Assembly: GCA_045533955.1 (NCBI GenBank)
Contig: JAZSIU010000069.1
Location: forward strand, 24,655-88,654
Length of the DNA: 64,000 bases
Reading direction: 5' to 3'
Origin: HGM04593 sp045533955
Lineage (GTDB): Bacteria > Bacteroidota > Bacteroidia > Bacteroidales > Bacteroidaceae
Of this stretch, positions 50,532 through 59,144 are shown piece after piece (the first letter of the stretch is position 1; each line of letters opens with the position of its first letter). The notes under the pieces were generated by a model, which worked only from the letters and a program-made list of their open reading frames with translations, was not told the DNA's origin and ran no database searches. The position numbers and the translations under genes were made by a program.

Positions 50532-52982
50532 ATGAAAAAGATTCTTTTTGGGGCGATGGCTCTGTGGGCTGTTGCCGCTTCGGCCGTAACCGACACGATT
50601 GATGTGAGGAAATTCATCTACTCGGGGCCTTATCCCGTTTGCGTACCTTATATGGTAGATTCGGTTGATGTAAATTCAAAGACCTTTGACATTAAGAGTG
50701 TGCTTGATGCGCCTCTTGCGCTCGACCTTGTCGATGCGGGGACGCCTCTCGAGGGGGTGCAGCTGCCCGGCAATGAGGGTGGGCGCGCGCTGCATCTGCT
50801 CTCTTTTGTGCTTCAGGCCGATGAGTATGTAAAAATCGGGCTCACAGTCGAAAAACTGGCCGACTATCGTCTCTTTATCAACGGGCGGCAACGCTCGGCG
50901 GGTGAGATTACTCTTGAACCTTCGACCAATAAGGTGGTGATTAAGTATCTGTCCGACACTGCGCGTGTCGATTCCCTTCTGCTCAGTATCACTTGCGAGA
51001 GGGCGGGGGCAGTGTCGTTGCGCGAGGATGGCAAGCGCAATTTCTCAATCTCGGACGTTATTGACGGTACATCAATCGCGGGCGTCTCACTATCGCCCAA
51101 CGGAAAATATATGATAGTCTCCTACCGCACCACACACAAGGGTGGCGAGACGTCGGTCGTGTACAAGGTAAAAGAGGTTGCAACAGGCCGAGTGGTTGCA
51201 AGCACGGCCGACTATATACAGTGGATGCCCAAGAGCAACAGTTACTACTGCACCCGTCGTGCCGTCGGGGGGCGCGAGCTTGTGAGCATCGACCCCGCAA
51301 CGTCGCGCGAGACGGTGCTTGCGAGCACTCTGCCCGACGGATATTTCCGCGTGGCGCCCACCGAGGATTTTCTGCTCTATTCGCTCAGCGCAGCGGGCCC
51401 TGCCGAGCGTCGCGAAATTTACGAGGTAATAGAGCCCGACGACCGTCAGCCCGGATGGCGCAACCGCTCATATATTGCCCGTTACAATCTCTCGGGTGGT
51501 ATTATGCAGCCGCTTACATTCGGTTACCACAATTCGTGGGCGGCGGATATCTCGGCCGATGGTCGTTATCTGCTTTTTATGACAAGCAAAAGCCGATTGA
51601 GCGAGCGTCCCACGACACTCTCGTCGCTCTACCTTATGAATCTTGCCACAATGCAGGTGCTGCCGCTTGTCGAGGATGACGGATTCATCAGTGGCGCAAA
51701 ATTCTCGCCCGATGGACGGGAGATACTGATAACAGGTTCGCCCGAGGCGCTCGGAGGCATTGGTAACGTCGTCCCCGAGGGAAAATTCCCCAATATGTTC
51801 GACTATCAGATGTTCATAATGAACGTTGCAAGCAAAGAAATAAGGCCCGTAACAAAGGATTTTAACCCCAGCGTGCAACAGACAGTGTGGAGCAACGACG
51901 GAAACATCTATTTTACGGCCGAGAACCGCGACTATGTCAGCCTCTATCGCCTCACGCCCGCCGACGGAAAAATAGAGCAGCTGCCCGCAAGCGAGGAGAT
52001 TGTGAGCAGTATCTCGGTGGCAGCGTCGGCTCCCCTGATGGCTTACTATGGACAGAGCGCGATGAACCCTCAACGCCTATATACCTTTAACACCCGCAAG
52101 GGACGCGAGCAACTGAAAGAGGATACAGCCCTCGAAAAACTGAAAGACGTGAAGCTGGGCGAGTGCATCGACTGGAATTTCCTCAGCTCGCGCGGCGATA
52201 CAATATACGGACGCTACTATCTGCCACCAGGCTTCGACGCCTCGCGCAAGTACCCTATGGTGGTTAACTACTATGGCGGATGCAGCCCCACTGCACGCTA
52301 CTTTTCGAGCCGCTATCCGCACCATCTGTATGCGGCACTCGGATACGTTGTCTATGTCGTTCAGCCCAGCGGTGCCAGCGGATTCGGGCAGGAGTTCGGT
52401 TCGCGCCACGTAAATACGGCAGGCGAGGGTCCGGCCGACGATATTATCGAGGGCACAAAGCGTTTCTGCCTCGATCACCCCTTTGTCGATGCCAAGAAGA
52501 TAGGCTGTATAGGCGCATCGTACGGCGGTTTTATGACGCAGTATCTACAAACAAAGACCGACATTTTCGCAGCTGCAATATCACACGCCGGAATAAGCGA
52601 CCACACAAGCTATTGGGGCGAGGGCTATTGGGGCTACTCGTACAGCGAGGTCAGTATGGCACGCAGCTATCCGTGGAGCCACAAAGAGCTTTACGTCGAG
52701 CGCAGCCCTCTGTACAACGCCGATAAGATACACACTCCCATACTCTTCCTCCACGGCAACGTCGATAAAAACGTACCCGTGGGCGAGAGCATTCAGATGT
52801 TCACCGCCCTGAAACTCTTGGGGCGCGAGACAGCAATGGTGCTTGTCGATGGACAAGACCACCACATTCTCGATTATGGCAAATACATCCAATGGCAGAA
52901 TACAATCTTTGCGTGGTTTGCAAAGTGGCTTAAGGACGATGCCTCGTGGTGGAACGATATTTACAAGCCTAAGGCGCTGTAA
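50532..52982 (+). CDS. S9 family (prolyl oligopeptidase-type) peptidase
   Basis: 816 residues from the ATG at 50532, with a signal peptide (MKKILFGAMALWAVAASA). A long beta-propeller (about 190-540; ISPNGKYMIV-type blades) precedes an alpha/beta-hydrolase domain: MVVNYYGGCSPTAR, nucleophile Ser in IGCIGASYGGFMTQYL, Asp in FLHGNVDKNVPVGES and His in DGQDHHILDY. It should cleave short peptides in the periplasm, like DPP4 or prolyl tripeptidyl peptidase. No T9SS C-terminal signal was seen. Confidence 0.92.
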   Translation: MKKILFGAMALWAVAASAVTDTIDVRKFIYSGPYPVCVPYMVDSVDVNSKTFDIKSVLDAPLALDLVDAGTPLEGVQLPGNEGGRALHLLSFVLQADEYVKIGLTVEKLADYRLFINGRQRSAGEITLEPSTNKVVIKYLSDTARVDSLLLSITCERAGAVSLREDGKRNFSISDVIDGTSIAGVSLSPNGKYMIVSYRTTHKGGETSVVYKVKEVATGRVVASTADYIQWMPKSNSYYCTRRAVGGRELVSIDPATSRETVLASTLPDGYFRVAPTEDFLLYSLSAAGPAERREIYEVIEPDDRQPGWRNRSYIARYNLSGGIMQPLTFGYHNSWAADISADGRYLLFMTSKSRLSERPTTLSSLYLMNLATMQVLPLVEDDGFISGAKFSPDGREILITGSPEALGGIGNVVPEGKFPNMFDYQMFIMNVASKEIRPVTKDFNPSVQQTVWSNDGNIYFTAENRDYVSLYRLTPADGKIEQLPASEEIVSSISVAASAPLMAYYGQSAMNPQRLYTFNTRKGREQLKEDTALEKLKDVKLGECIDWNFLSSRGDTIYGRYYLPPGFDASRKYPMVVNYYGGCSPTARYFSSRYPHHLYAALGYVVYVVQPSGASGFGQEFGSRHVNTAGEGPADDIIEGTKRFCLDHPFVDAKKIGCIGASYGGFMTQYLQTKTDIFAAAISHAGISDHTSYWGEGYWGYSYSEVSMARSYPWSHKELYVERSPLYNADKIHTPILFLHGNVDKNVPVGESIQMFTALKLLGRETAMVLVDGQDHHILDYGKYIQWQNTIFAWFAKWLKDDASWWNDIYKPKAL

Positions 52983-53071
52983 CCTAAGAGGATAAACCCG
53001 GCGCGAGAGTATTTTTAATCCTCTCTCTCTCTCGAGCCTTTTAAAAAACTTACGGGCATAAGCTCGAAGAT

Positions 53072-53118
53072 AGACAAAAGATGTTCGCAACTATTAAAGT
53101 AGCGAACATCTTTTGTCT
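53072..53118. terminator. Bidirectional terminator between S9 peptidase and argD
   Basis: A 17-base stem (about 53072-53088 with 53102-53118; core GATGTTCGC) placed between two convergent genes. Confidence 0.75.
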
Positions 53119-53136
53119 ATTGCCTTACGGGGGCTA

Positions 53137-54261
53137 TTACGCGAGCACTCTCTTCAGCCTTACTATAAACTCTTGTGCCTGCTGCATAGTGAGCGTCAGG
53201 GGAGGCAGCAGACGAATCACATTCGCACCACTCACACCCGTGAACACATACTGCTCGAACAGCAGTCGGCGTCGAATATCCTTTATCGGCTCGTCAAACT
53301 CCATTCCAATCATAAGCCCGCGGCCGCGCACCTCTTTTATGCGCTCAATCTTCGATAGCTCCTGCATAAGATAGGCTCCGACGGTGTTTGCATTGTCGAT
53401 GAGTTTCTCGTCGCGCATAACGTCGAGCACAGCCTGCGCCGCAGCGCACGCCAAATGATTGCCGCCGAACGTGGTGCCCAGCTGTCCCGCCCACGGGGTG
53501 AATTTGGGGCTTATGAGCACGCAACCGATGGGGAACCCGTTGCCGATGCCCTTTGCCACCGTGATAATGTCGGGGCGTATGCCGGCCCACTGGTGCGCAA
53601 AGAATTTTCCGCTGCGGCCGCATCCGCTCTGAATCTCGTCGAGAATGAGCGTCGTTCCCGTGGCGTTGCACACCTCTTGAAGCTCTCTGAGGAACTGTAC
53701 CTCGGGTATTCTGATACCGCCCACGCCTTGTATGCCCTCGATAATAACCGCGGTAACGTCGCCTTTGGCAATCTCGTCCCTAACAGCCTGAATATCATTC
53801 AGCGGCAGATAGGTGGTGTGTCCGTTGGCATTTATGGGGGCTATGATTTTTGCATTGTCGGTAACCTCTACGGCCAGCGATGTGCGGCCGTGGAAGGCCT
53901 TTGCAAACGATATTACTCTTGTGCGGCCATTGTGGAACGACGATAGTTTCAGAGCATTTTCGTTGGCCTCGGCGCCCGAGTTTATGAAAAAGGCGCTATA
54001 ATCGCCGTAGCCGCTCATCTGTCCCAAAGTCTCGGCGAGCTTCGTTTGCAGAGTGTTTACAACGGAATTCGAGTAGAAGCCCAATGTGCTCACCTGACGG
54101 CTTACCGCCTCGACGTATCGCGGGTGGCAGTGTCCTATTGATATTACTGCGTGTCCGCCGTAAAGGTCGAGATACTCGGTGCCGTTGGCGTCCCACACTT
54201 TGCAGCCGCCTCCGCGCACAATGTTCACGTCGAAGAGGGGATATACATCGTAAAGTTTCAT
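53137..54261 (-). CDS. argD: Acylornithine aminotransferase
   Basis: 374 residues, PLP class III. WDANGTEYLDLYGGHAVISIGHCHP opens the fold; FFINSGAEANENALKLS, LILDEIQSGCGRSGKFFA and the PLP-Lys in PDIITVAKGIGNGFPIG, then GTTFGGNHLACAAA. It transaminates the acylated glutamate semialdehyde of arginine synthesis. Bacteroidota are known to use succinylated intermediates, so the substrate may be N-succinyl rather than N-acetyl. Last gene of the arg run (20-base gap to argC). Confidence 0.93.
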   Translation of the reverse strand: MKLYDVYPLFDVNIVRGGGCKVWDANGTEYLDLYGGHAVISIGHCHPRYVEAVSRQVSTLGFYSNSVVNTLQTKLAETLGQMSGYGDYSAFFINSGAEANENALKLSSFHNGRTRVISFAKAFHGRTSLAVEVTDNAKIIAPINANGHTTYLPLNDIQAVRDEIAKGDVTAVIIEGIQGVGGIRIPEVQFLRELQEVCNATGTTLILDEIQSGCGRSGKFFAHQWAGIRPDIITVAKGIGNGFPIGCVLISPKFTPWAGQLGTTFGGNHLACAAAQAVLDVMRDEKLIDNANTVGAYLMQELSKIERIKEVRGRGLMIGMEFDEPIKDIRRRLLFEQYVFTGVSGANVIRLLPPLTLTMQQAQEFIVRLKRVLA

Positions 54262-54281
54262 TTTTTCTTGCTTTTGGGTAG

Positions 54282-55250
54282 TTAAAATGCCGAGGGCTTC
54301 AGTTGCAGGCCCACAGTCTCGGCAAGGCCGAAGAGCAGGTTCATATTGTGCACAGCCTGTCCGCTGGCACCCTTGAGAAGATTGTCAATCACCGAGGTGA
54401 TGAGCAGCTTGTCGCCGTGCTTTTCGAGGTGAATGAGGCACTTATTGGTGTTTACAACCTGCTTAAGGTCTATCGGGGTGGGGATAATGTGGGTAAAGGA
54501 GTCGCGCTCATAGTAGCTCTCGTAGATGCGATAGAGCTTGTCAATCTCCTCGTTGCATTTTACCACCACTGTGGCGAATATTCCGCGTGGAAAATCGCCG
54601 CGATAGGGGATAAAATCTATCGAGCCATTATAGTCGGGCTGCAACTGCTTGATGCACTGCATAATCTCGGGAATATGCTGATGCTCGAATGGCTTGTATA
54701 TGCTTATATTGTTGTTGCGCCAGCTGAAATGTGTTGTGGCCGAGGGCTTTACGCCGGCACCCGTGCTTCCGGTGATTGCATTTACCGATACGTCGCCCTT
54801 TAGAAGATGTTCCTTGGCAAGGGGCAGAAGGGCAAGCTCGATGCAGGTGGCAAAGCATCCGGGGTTGGCAACGTAACGTCTCTTGCAGGTGTCGCGGCGG
54901 TTAAGCTCGGGCAGGCCGTAGATAAAGTCGTGGTCGTGTCCCTTTATGCGATAGTCCATCGACAGGTCAATTATTTTCAGCTCGTCGGGCAGCTGGTGGC
55001 TCTCCATAAATTTGCGTGTGTCGCCGTGGGCCGTGCAGAAGAAGAGCAGGTCGATGCTCTCAAGGGGAAGCTCGTCGGTGAACATCAGCTCAGTCTCGCC
55101 TAAAAGTCCGCAGTGAACGTCGGTTATTTTGTTTCCGGCGTTGCTGCCGCTGTGTACAAAGCATATTTCAACGTCGGGGTGTATGAGGAGCAGGCGCAGA
55201 AGCTCGCCTGCCGTGTATCCGGCACCTCCAATAATTCCTACTTTTATCAT
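54282..55250 (-). CDS. argC: N-acyl-gamma-glutamyl-phosphate reductase
   Basis: 322 residues. KVGIIGGAGYTAGELLRLL (NADP-binding) and the catalytic Cys in YVANPGCFATCIELALLPL (about 130), with GSTGAGVKPS and HQHIPEI. Short-form ArgC. It is 5 bases downstream of argG. Confidence 0.95.
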   Translation of the reverse strand: MIKVGIIGGAGYTAGELLRLLLIHPDVEICFVHSGSNAGNKITDVHCGLLGETELMFTDELPLESIDLLFFCTAHGDTRKFMESHQLPDELKIIDLSMDYRIKGHDHDFIYGLPELNRRDTCKRRYVANPGCFATCIELALLPLAKEHLLKGDVSVNAITGSTGAGVKPSATTHFSWRNNNISIYKPFEHQHIPEIMQCIKQLQPDYNGSIDFIPYRGDFPRGIFATVVVKCNEEIDKLYRIYESYYERDSFTHIIPTPIDLKQVVNTNKCLIHLEKHGDKLLITSVIDNLLKGASGQAVHNMNLLFGLAETVGLQLKPSAF

Positions 55251-55255
55251 ATTTT

Positions 55256-56458
55256 TTATATTTTTTCGTCGGGGTGGTTAAGATAGTAAGCGCGCAGGGG
55301 GGTCGAGGTTACTTTGATGAACCCCTTTGCATCCTCGGCCGTCCAGCCTTTCTGCATCTCGCCATACTCGCCTAATTTGTTCTTTACAAGGTCGTTGGCC
55401 GACTCGACGCCCACAGTCTCGAAGTGCTTGGGCATCAGCTTTAGTATCGCCGTGCCGCTGACGTTGCGCTGCGAGCTTTGGAGCATTGCCTCAATGTCGC
55501 GCATCACAGGCTCGAGATATTGGCTCTCGTGCAGGAACATACCATACCAATTGGCTACCTGATCCTTCCAATATTGCTGCCATTTGCTGAGGGTGTATTT
55601 CTCCAAGAAGCGGTGGGCACCAATTATGAGCATAGGTGCTGCAGCCTCGAATCCCACGCGGCCCTTTATTCCTATTATTGTGTCGCCAACGTGCATATCA
55701 CGGCCGATGCCGTATGGCGCGCCAATCTCCTCGACCTTCTGAATGGCCTTGATGGGGTCGTCGAAGCGTTCGCCGTTGACGGCCTTCAGTTCGCCGCTCT
55801 CGAATGTGAGGCGAAGCTCCTCTTCGCCCTCCTTCTCGACCTGTTTCAGATAGGCCGCCTCGGGCAGTCCCTGTGCCGAATCGAGAATCTCGCCGCCGCA
55901 TATCGAGGTTCCCCAAATTCCTACGTTGTACGAATATTTCAGCTTGGTAAAATCTGCACTGAAGCCATTTTCGTTAAGATAATTTACTTCAAATTCGCGT
56001 GTCAGTGCCATATCTCGCGTCAGAGTGATAATCTCCACTCCCGGGGCCAGCACAAGGAAGGTCATATCAAAGCGTATCTGGTCGTTGCCGGCGCCTGTCG
56101 AGCCGTGGGCAATTGCCGATGCTCCAATCTCGTTGGCGTAGCGTGCGATGGCCAGCGCTTGGAATATTCTCTCGGACGATACTGATATTGGGTAGGTGCC
56201 GTTGCGCAGCACATTGCCATAGACCATATATTTGAGGCTCTTCTCGTAATACTCGCCTGTAACGTCGAGTGTAACATATTTTGTGGCGCCCAATTTGTAG
56301 GCATTCTCCTCATTTTGTTTCAGCTGCTCGGGGCTGAAGCCTCCTGTGTTGGCGCAGGCTGCATAAACCTCGTAGCCTTTCTCTTTGGCCAAATACATTA
56401 CAGTAAAGGATGTGTCTAATCCTCCGCTGAATGCGACAACAACTTTTTTCTTGCTCAT
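55256..56458 (-). CDS. argG: Argininosuccinate synthase
   Basis: 400 residues. P-loop KKKVVVAFSGGLDTSFTVMYL (SGGxDTS), GNDQIRFDMTF-type segment STGAGNDQIRFD and WGTSICGGEILDS are present. It joins citrulline and aspartate with ATP. It precedes argC by 5 bases in the arg operon; the sequence is a divergent Bacteroidota-type form. Confidence 0.93.
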   Translation of the reverse strand: MSKKKVVVAFSGGLDTSFTVMYLAKEKGYEVYAACANTGGFSPEQLKQNEENAYKLGATKYVTLDVTGEYYEKSLKYMVYGNVLRNGTYPISVSSERIFQALAIARYANEIGASAIAHGSTGAGNDQIRFDMTFLVLAPGVEIITLTRDMALTREFEVNYLNENGFSADFTKLKYSYNVGIWGTSICGGEILDSAQGLPEAAYLKQVEKEGEEELRLTFESGELKAVNGERFDDPIKAIQKVEEIGAPYGIGRDMHVGDTIIGIKGRVGFEAAAPMLIIGAHRFLEKYTLSKWQQYWKDQVANWYGMFLHESQYLEPVMRDIEAMLQSSQRNVSGTAILKLMPKHFETVGVESANDLVKNKLGEYGEMQKGWTAEDAKGFIKVTSTPLRAYYLNHPDEKI

Positions 56459-56512
56459 ATTTTTTTTCCTATTATTTTTGTTGTTAAAAAATTGGTGTAA
56501 GGTCGGATATTT

Positions 56513-57079
56513 TTACTTCTCGTCTTTGTGTTTTGCGGGGTCGTAGAGCATTGCTGTGCAAATGCAGTAGCGACGGTCGGTGCGCATAAGTACGTCGTGG
56601 TTGACGCATCCCTGACAGCCTTTCCAGAAGGCCTCGTCGTCGGTGAGCTCCGAGAAGGGTACGGGTACGTAGCCCAGCTCGGTGTTTATCTTCATCACGG
56701 CGCCGCCGCTTGTCAGACCAAAGAGCTTGGCCTCGGGCCACTTTTGACGCGAGAGTTCGAAGGCTCTCTTTTTGATGCGTCGGGCAAGGCCGTGGCGACG
56801 GAAACGGTCGCTCACAATAAGTCCCGAGTTGGCAACGTATTGTTTGTTGCCCCAGCTCTCGATGTAGCAGAAGCCGGCAAATTCGCCATCCTCGTTGAGG
56901 GCAATCACGGCTTTTCCCTCACGCATCTTCTGCGCAAGATATTCGTGTGTTCTTTTGGCAATTCCCGTGCCGCGCACTTTTGCTGCGGCGCTTATTGTTT
57001 CGAGTATCTCATCGACATATTTCTCGTGTGTGGCATCGGCTATTATCACTTTGATGCCATCGTTTATCTCTTGTTCCAT
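56513..57079 (-). CDS. GNAT acyltransferase in the arg operon (probable N-acylglutamate synthase)
   Basis: 188 residues with a GNAT acetyltransferase core: AVIALNEDGEFAGFCYIESW, then the acyl-CoA loop LIVSDRFRRHGLARRIKKRAFELS (R-x-x-G/H). The C-terminal part has several cysteines (CQGCVNHDV, CICTAM). Classical ArgA or ArgJ is not seen in the operon; this gene's position between argR and argG makes it the likely first enzyme, acylating glutamate. Related Bacteroides genes have been assigned this role by genetics. Confidence 0.8.
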   Translation of the reverse strand: MEQEINDGIKVIIADATHEKYVDEILETISAAAKVRGTGIAKRTHEYLAQKMREGKAVIALNEDGEFAGFCYIESWGNKQYVANSGLIVSDRFRRHGLARRIKKRAFELSRQKWPEAKLFGLTSGGAVMKINTELGYVPVPFSELTDDEAFWKGCQGCVNHDVLMRTDRRYCICTAMLYDPAKHKDEK

Positions 57080-57094
57080 CTTTTCCCCTCTTTA

Positions 57095-57577
57095 TTATAT
57101 ATTAGGTATAATTGTTCTTAATGCTCTCAGTACCGCTCCTTTTGTTGTCTGCTCGGTGAGCACCATCATTACTGTGTCGTCGCCTGCTATTGTACCCAGA
57201 ATCTCGGGAAAATTGTATCCGTCAATGTGATAGGCCAATATACTTGCGTATCCGGGCTTTGTGTGAATTACTGCCATATTGCCCGAGAAACTTATCGAGA
57301 CGTATCCGCTAATCTCTTGCGGCGGGGCGATGGGGCGCATCTCACCCTCGGTACCCTCGTGTCTGTATTGGTGCGGACGTGTAAGCACGTATCGGTATTT
57401 TCCTTGCAGGCCGACGGTCTTTACCACTTGCAGTTGGTGAAGGTCGCGCGAGAGGGTGGCTTGTGTCAGTGTGAAGCCCTCTTTTGATAGCTCGGATAGA
57501 AGTTCCTCTTGGCTGCCTATCTCTTGTGTCGAGAGTATGAGGCGTATAGCGTCGAGGCGCGAGTTTTTTACTTTCAT
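57095..57577 (-). CDS. argR: Arginine repressor ArgR
   Basis: 160 residues. N-terminal winged helix (RLDAIRLILSTQEIGSQEELLSELSKEGFTLTQATLSRDLHQL) and C-terminal oligomerisation/arginine domain with GYASILAYHIDGYNFPEILGTIAGDDTVMMVL. It should repress the arg genes it heads when arginine is plentiful. Promoter -7 box at 57604-57611; the AT-rich DNA just upstream (TTGAATATTTATTTTTGCA, about 57602-57620) could contain an ARG box. Confidence 0.94.
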   Translation of the reverse strand: MKVKNSRLDAIRLILSTQEIGSQEELLSELSKEGFTLTQATLSRDLHQLQVVKTVGLQGKYRYVLTRPHQYRHEGTEGEMRPIAPPQEISGYVSISFSGNMAVIHTKPGYASILAYHIDGYNFPEILGTIAGDDTVMMVLTEQTTKGAVLRALRTIIPNI

Positions 57578-57603
57578 ATTTTGTTTTAATATCTAAACGG
57601 CTG

Positions 57604-57611
57604 CAAAAATA
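57604..57611 (-). promoter_or_regulatory. -7 box of the arginine operon, possible ARG box overlap
   Basis: The minus strand reads TATTTTTG, 27 bases before the argR ATG. The overlapping minus-strand GAATATTTATTTT resembles half of a TGAAT-type ArgR site. Confidence 0.45.
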
Positions 57612-57673
57612 AATATTCAATTACAATTTACATAATAAAAATGCAGAAAAATGTGTTATTTGTCTCGGATATT

Positions 57674-57716
57674 AAAAGAATATGCAACAATTTGTAGAAT
57701 TGTTGCATATTCTTTT
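57674..57716 (-). terminator. Terminator of the inositol-phosphate synthase gene
   Basis: A 17-base perfect stem (57674-57690 with 57700-57716; AAAAGAATATGCAACAA) with A/T base, 28 bases after the stop at 57744. Confidence 0.7.
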
Positions 57717-57743
57717 AGTCGGTTCTTTGTCGATGAGGCTCTG

Positions 57744-59045
57744 TCAGTCGAGCTCTTGGTCGGGCTCGTAGCCTGCAAGCTCTCTTACCTTGTTCTTGAG
57801 CATTGCAAATTGTTTGAACAGGTCGTGAACGGGCTTTTCGTTGTCCTTGTGCATAGGTGCCTTGCAGTAGAATGACATAAATTCCTGAATGCCTGCAAGG
57901 CCGGCGCGCAGTGCAATATCGCTAAAGAGGATAAGGTCGAGTACGATGGGGGCGGCCAAAATTGAGTCGCGGCACAGGAAATTGACTTTTATTGTCATCG
58001 GGTAACCCATCCAGCCGAAAATGTCAATGTTGTCCCAGCTCTCTTTTTCGTCGCCGCGCGGTGGGTAATAGTTGATGCGCACCTTGTGGTAGATGTCCGA
58101 GTAGAGCTCGGGATAGACGTCGCTGTCGAGGATGTTGTTAAGGGCCGAGGTCTTGCTGCGGCGTTTGGTCTCGAAATTCTCGGGAGCGTCAAGGACTACG
58201 CCGTCGCGGTTGCCCAGAATATTTGTCGAGAACCAGCCTGTTACGCCCAACTGACGTGTGAAGAATGCGGGGGCAAGCACGGTCTTCATCATTGTCTGTC
58301 CGCTCTTGAAGTCTTTTCCTGCGATGGGGACGTTCATCTCCTCGGCAAGCTGCCACATTGCGGGAATGTCTATGCACAGGTTGGGGGCGCCCATTACAAA
58401 GGGACAGCCCTCGCGCATAGCGGCGTAGGCGTAGCACATACTCGGTGCCACGCGCTCTGTGTCATTGGCTTTCATTGCTGCCTCGAATGCCGCGAGGCTG
58501 CCGTGTACATTCTCGTCGCGGGGGATATATTTCTCGGTGCTTGCAATCCATATTACAACCACGCGGTCGCAGTTGTGTAGGGCCTTGAAGCTGCGAATGT
58601 CCTCGCGCAGTTGCTCGGTGAGCTGCCAGCGTGTGTCGCCCGTTTTTACGTTGGGCCCGTCAATGTTTGTTGCGTAATTCTTGTCGAAAAGGGCTTTATA
58701 GGGGCGGATGGCTTGTAGCTCCTCCTTAACGGGGTCAATATCCGATTGTTTAAGAACATTGGCCTTGATGGCTGCCTCGTAGGCGTTATCCTCGTATATG
58801 TCCCAAGCTCCAAAGACGATGCTCTCGAGGCTCGCAATGGGCAGTATGTGTTTGACCTCTTTATATATCTTGTCGCTTCCTCGTCCCAGACGCATAATTC
58901 CATCGCAGGCAAATGAACCGATGGGCCTTGAGAGCCCTTTGCGCGACATAAGCACGCCGGTGATTGTGGTTGTTGTTACGGCGCCGAGGCCTACGCACAT
59001 TACTCCTAATTTGCCGTTTGTGGGTTTTACCCTGCACTCTTTCAT
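57744..59045 (-). CDS. Myo-inositol-1-phosphate synthase
   Basis: 433 residues. Converts glucose 6-phosphate to inositol 3-phosphate with NAD. GKLGVMCVGLGAVTTTTITGVL (NAD fold), VVIWIASTEKY, PFVMGAPNLCIDIPAM, the active-site block GKDFKSGQTMMKTVLAPAFFTRQLGVTGWFSTNILGNRDG (conserved lysines) and SDVYPELYSDIYHKVRINYYPPRGDEKE match the family. In Bacteroides such enzymes feed inositol phospho- and sphingolipids. Confidence 0.94.
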   Translation of the reverse strand: MKECRVKPTNGKLGVMCVGLGAVTTTTITGVLMSRKGLSRPIGSFACDGIMRLGRGSDKIYKEVKHILPIASLESIVFGAWDIYEDNAYEAAIKANVLKQSDIDPVKEELQAIRPYKALFDKNYATNIDGPNVKTGDTRWQLTEQLREDIRSFKALHNCDRVVVIWIASTEKYIPRDENVHGSLAAFEAAMKANDTERVAPSMCYAYAAMREGCPFVMGAPNLCIDIPAMWQLAEEMNVPIAGKDFKSGQTMMKTVLAPAFFTRQLGVTGWFSTNILGNRDGVVLDAPENFETKRRSKTSALNNILDSDVYPELYSDIYHKVRINYYPPRGDEKESWDNIDIFGWMGYPMTIKVNFLCRDSILAAPIVLDLILFSDIALRAGLAGIQEFMSFYCKAPMHKDNEKPVHDLFKQFAMLKNKVRELAGYEPDQELD

Positions 59046-59144
59046 AGTTCTTGTTTTTTAAAATTGGAACAAAGTAACAATTTTTTATTCAATTAACCTA
59101 TTGGCTTACTCTTTTGTTTACTCTTTTTTGCTTTTTTTTACTTT

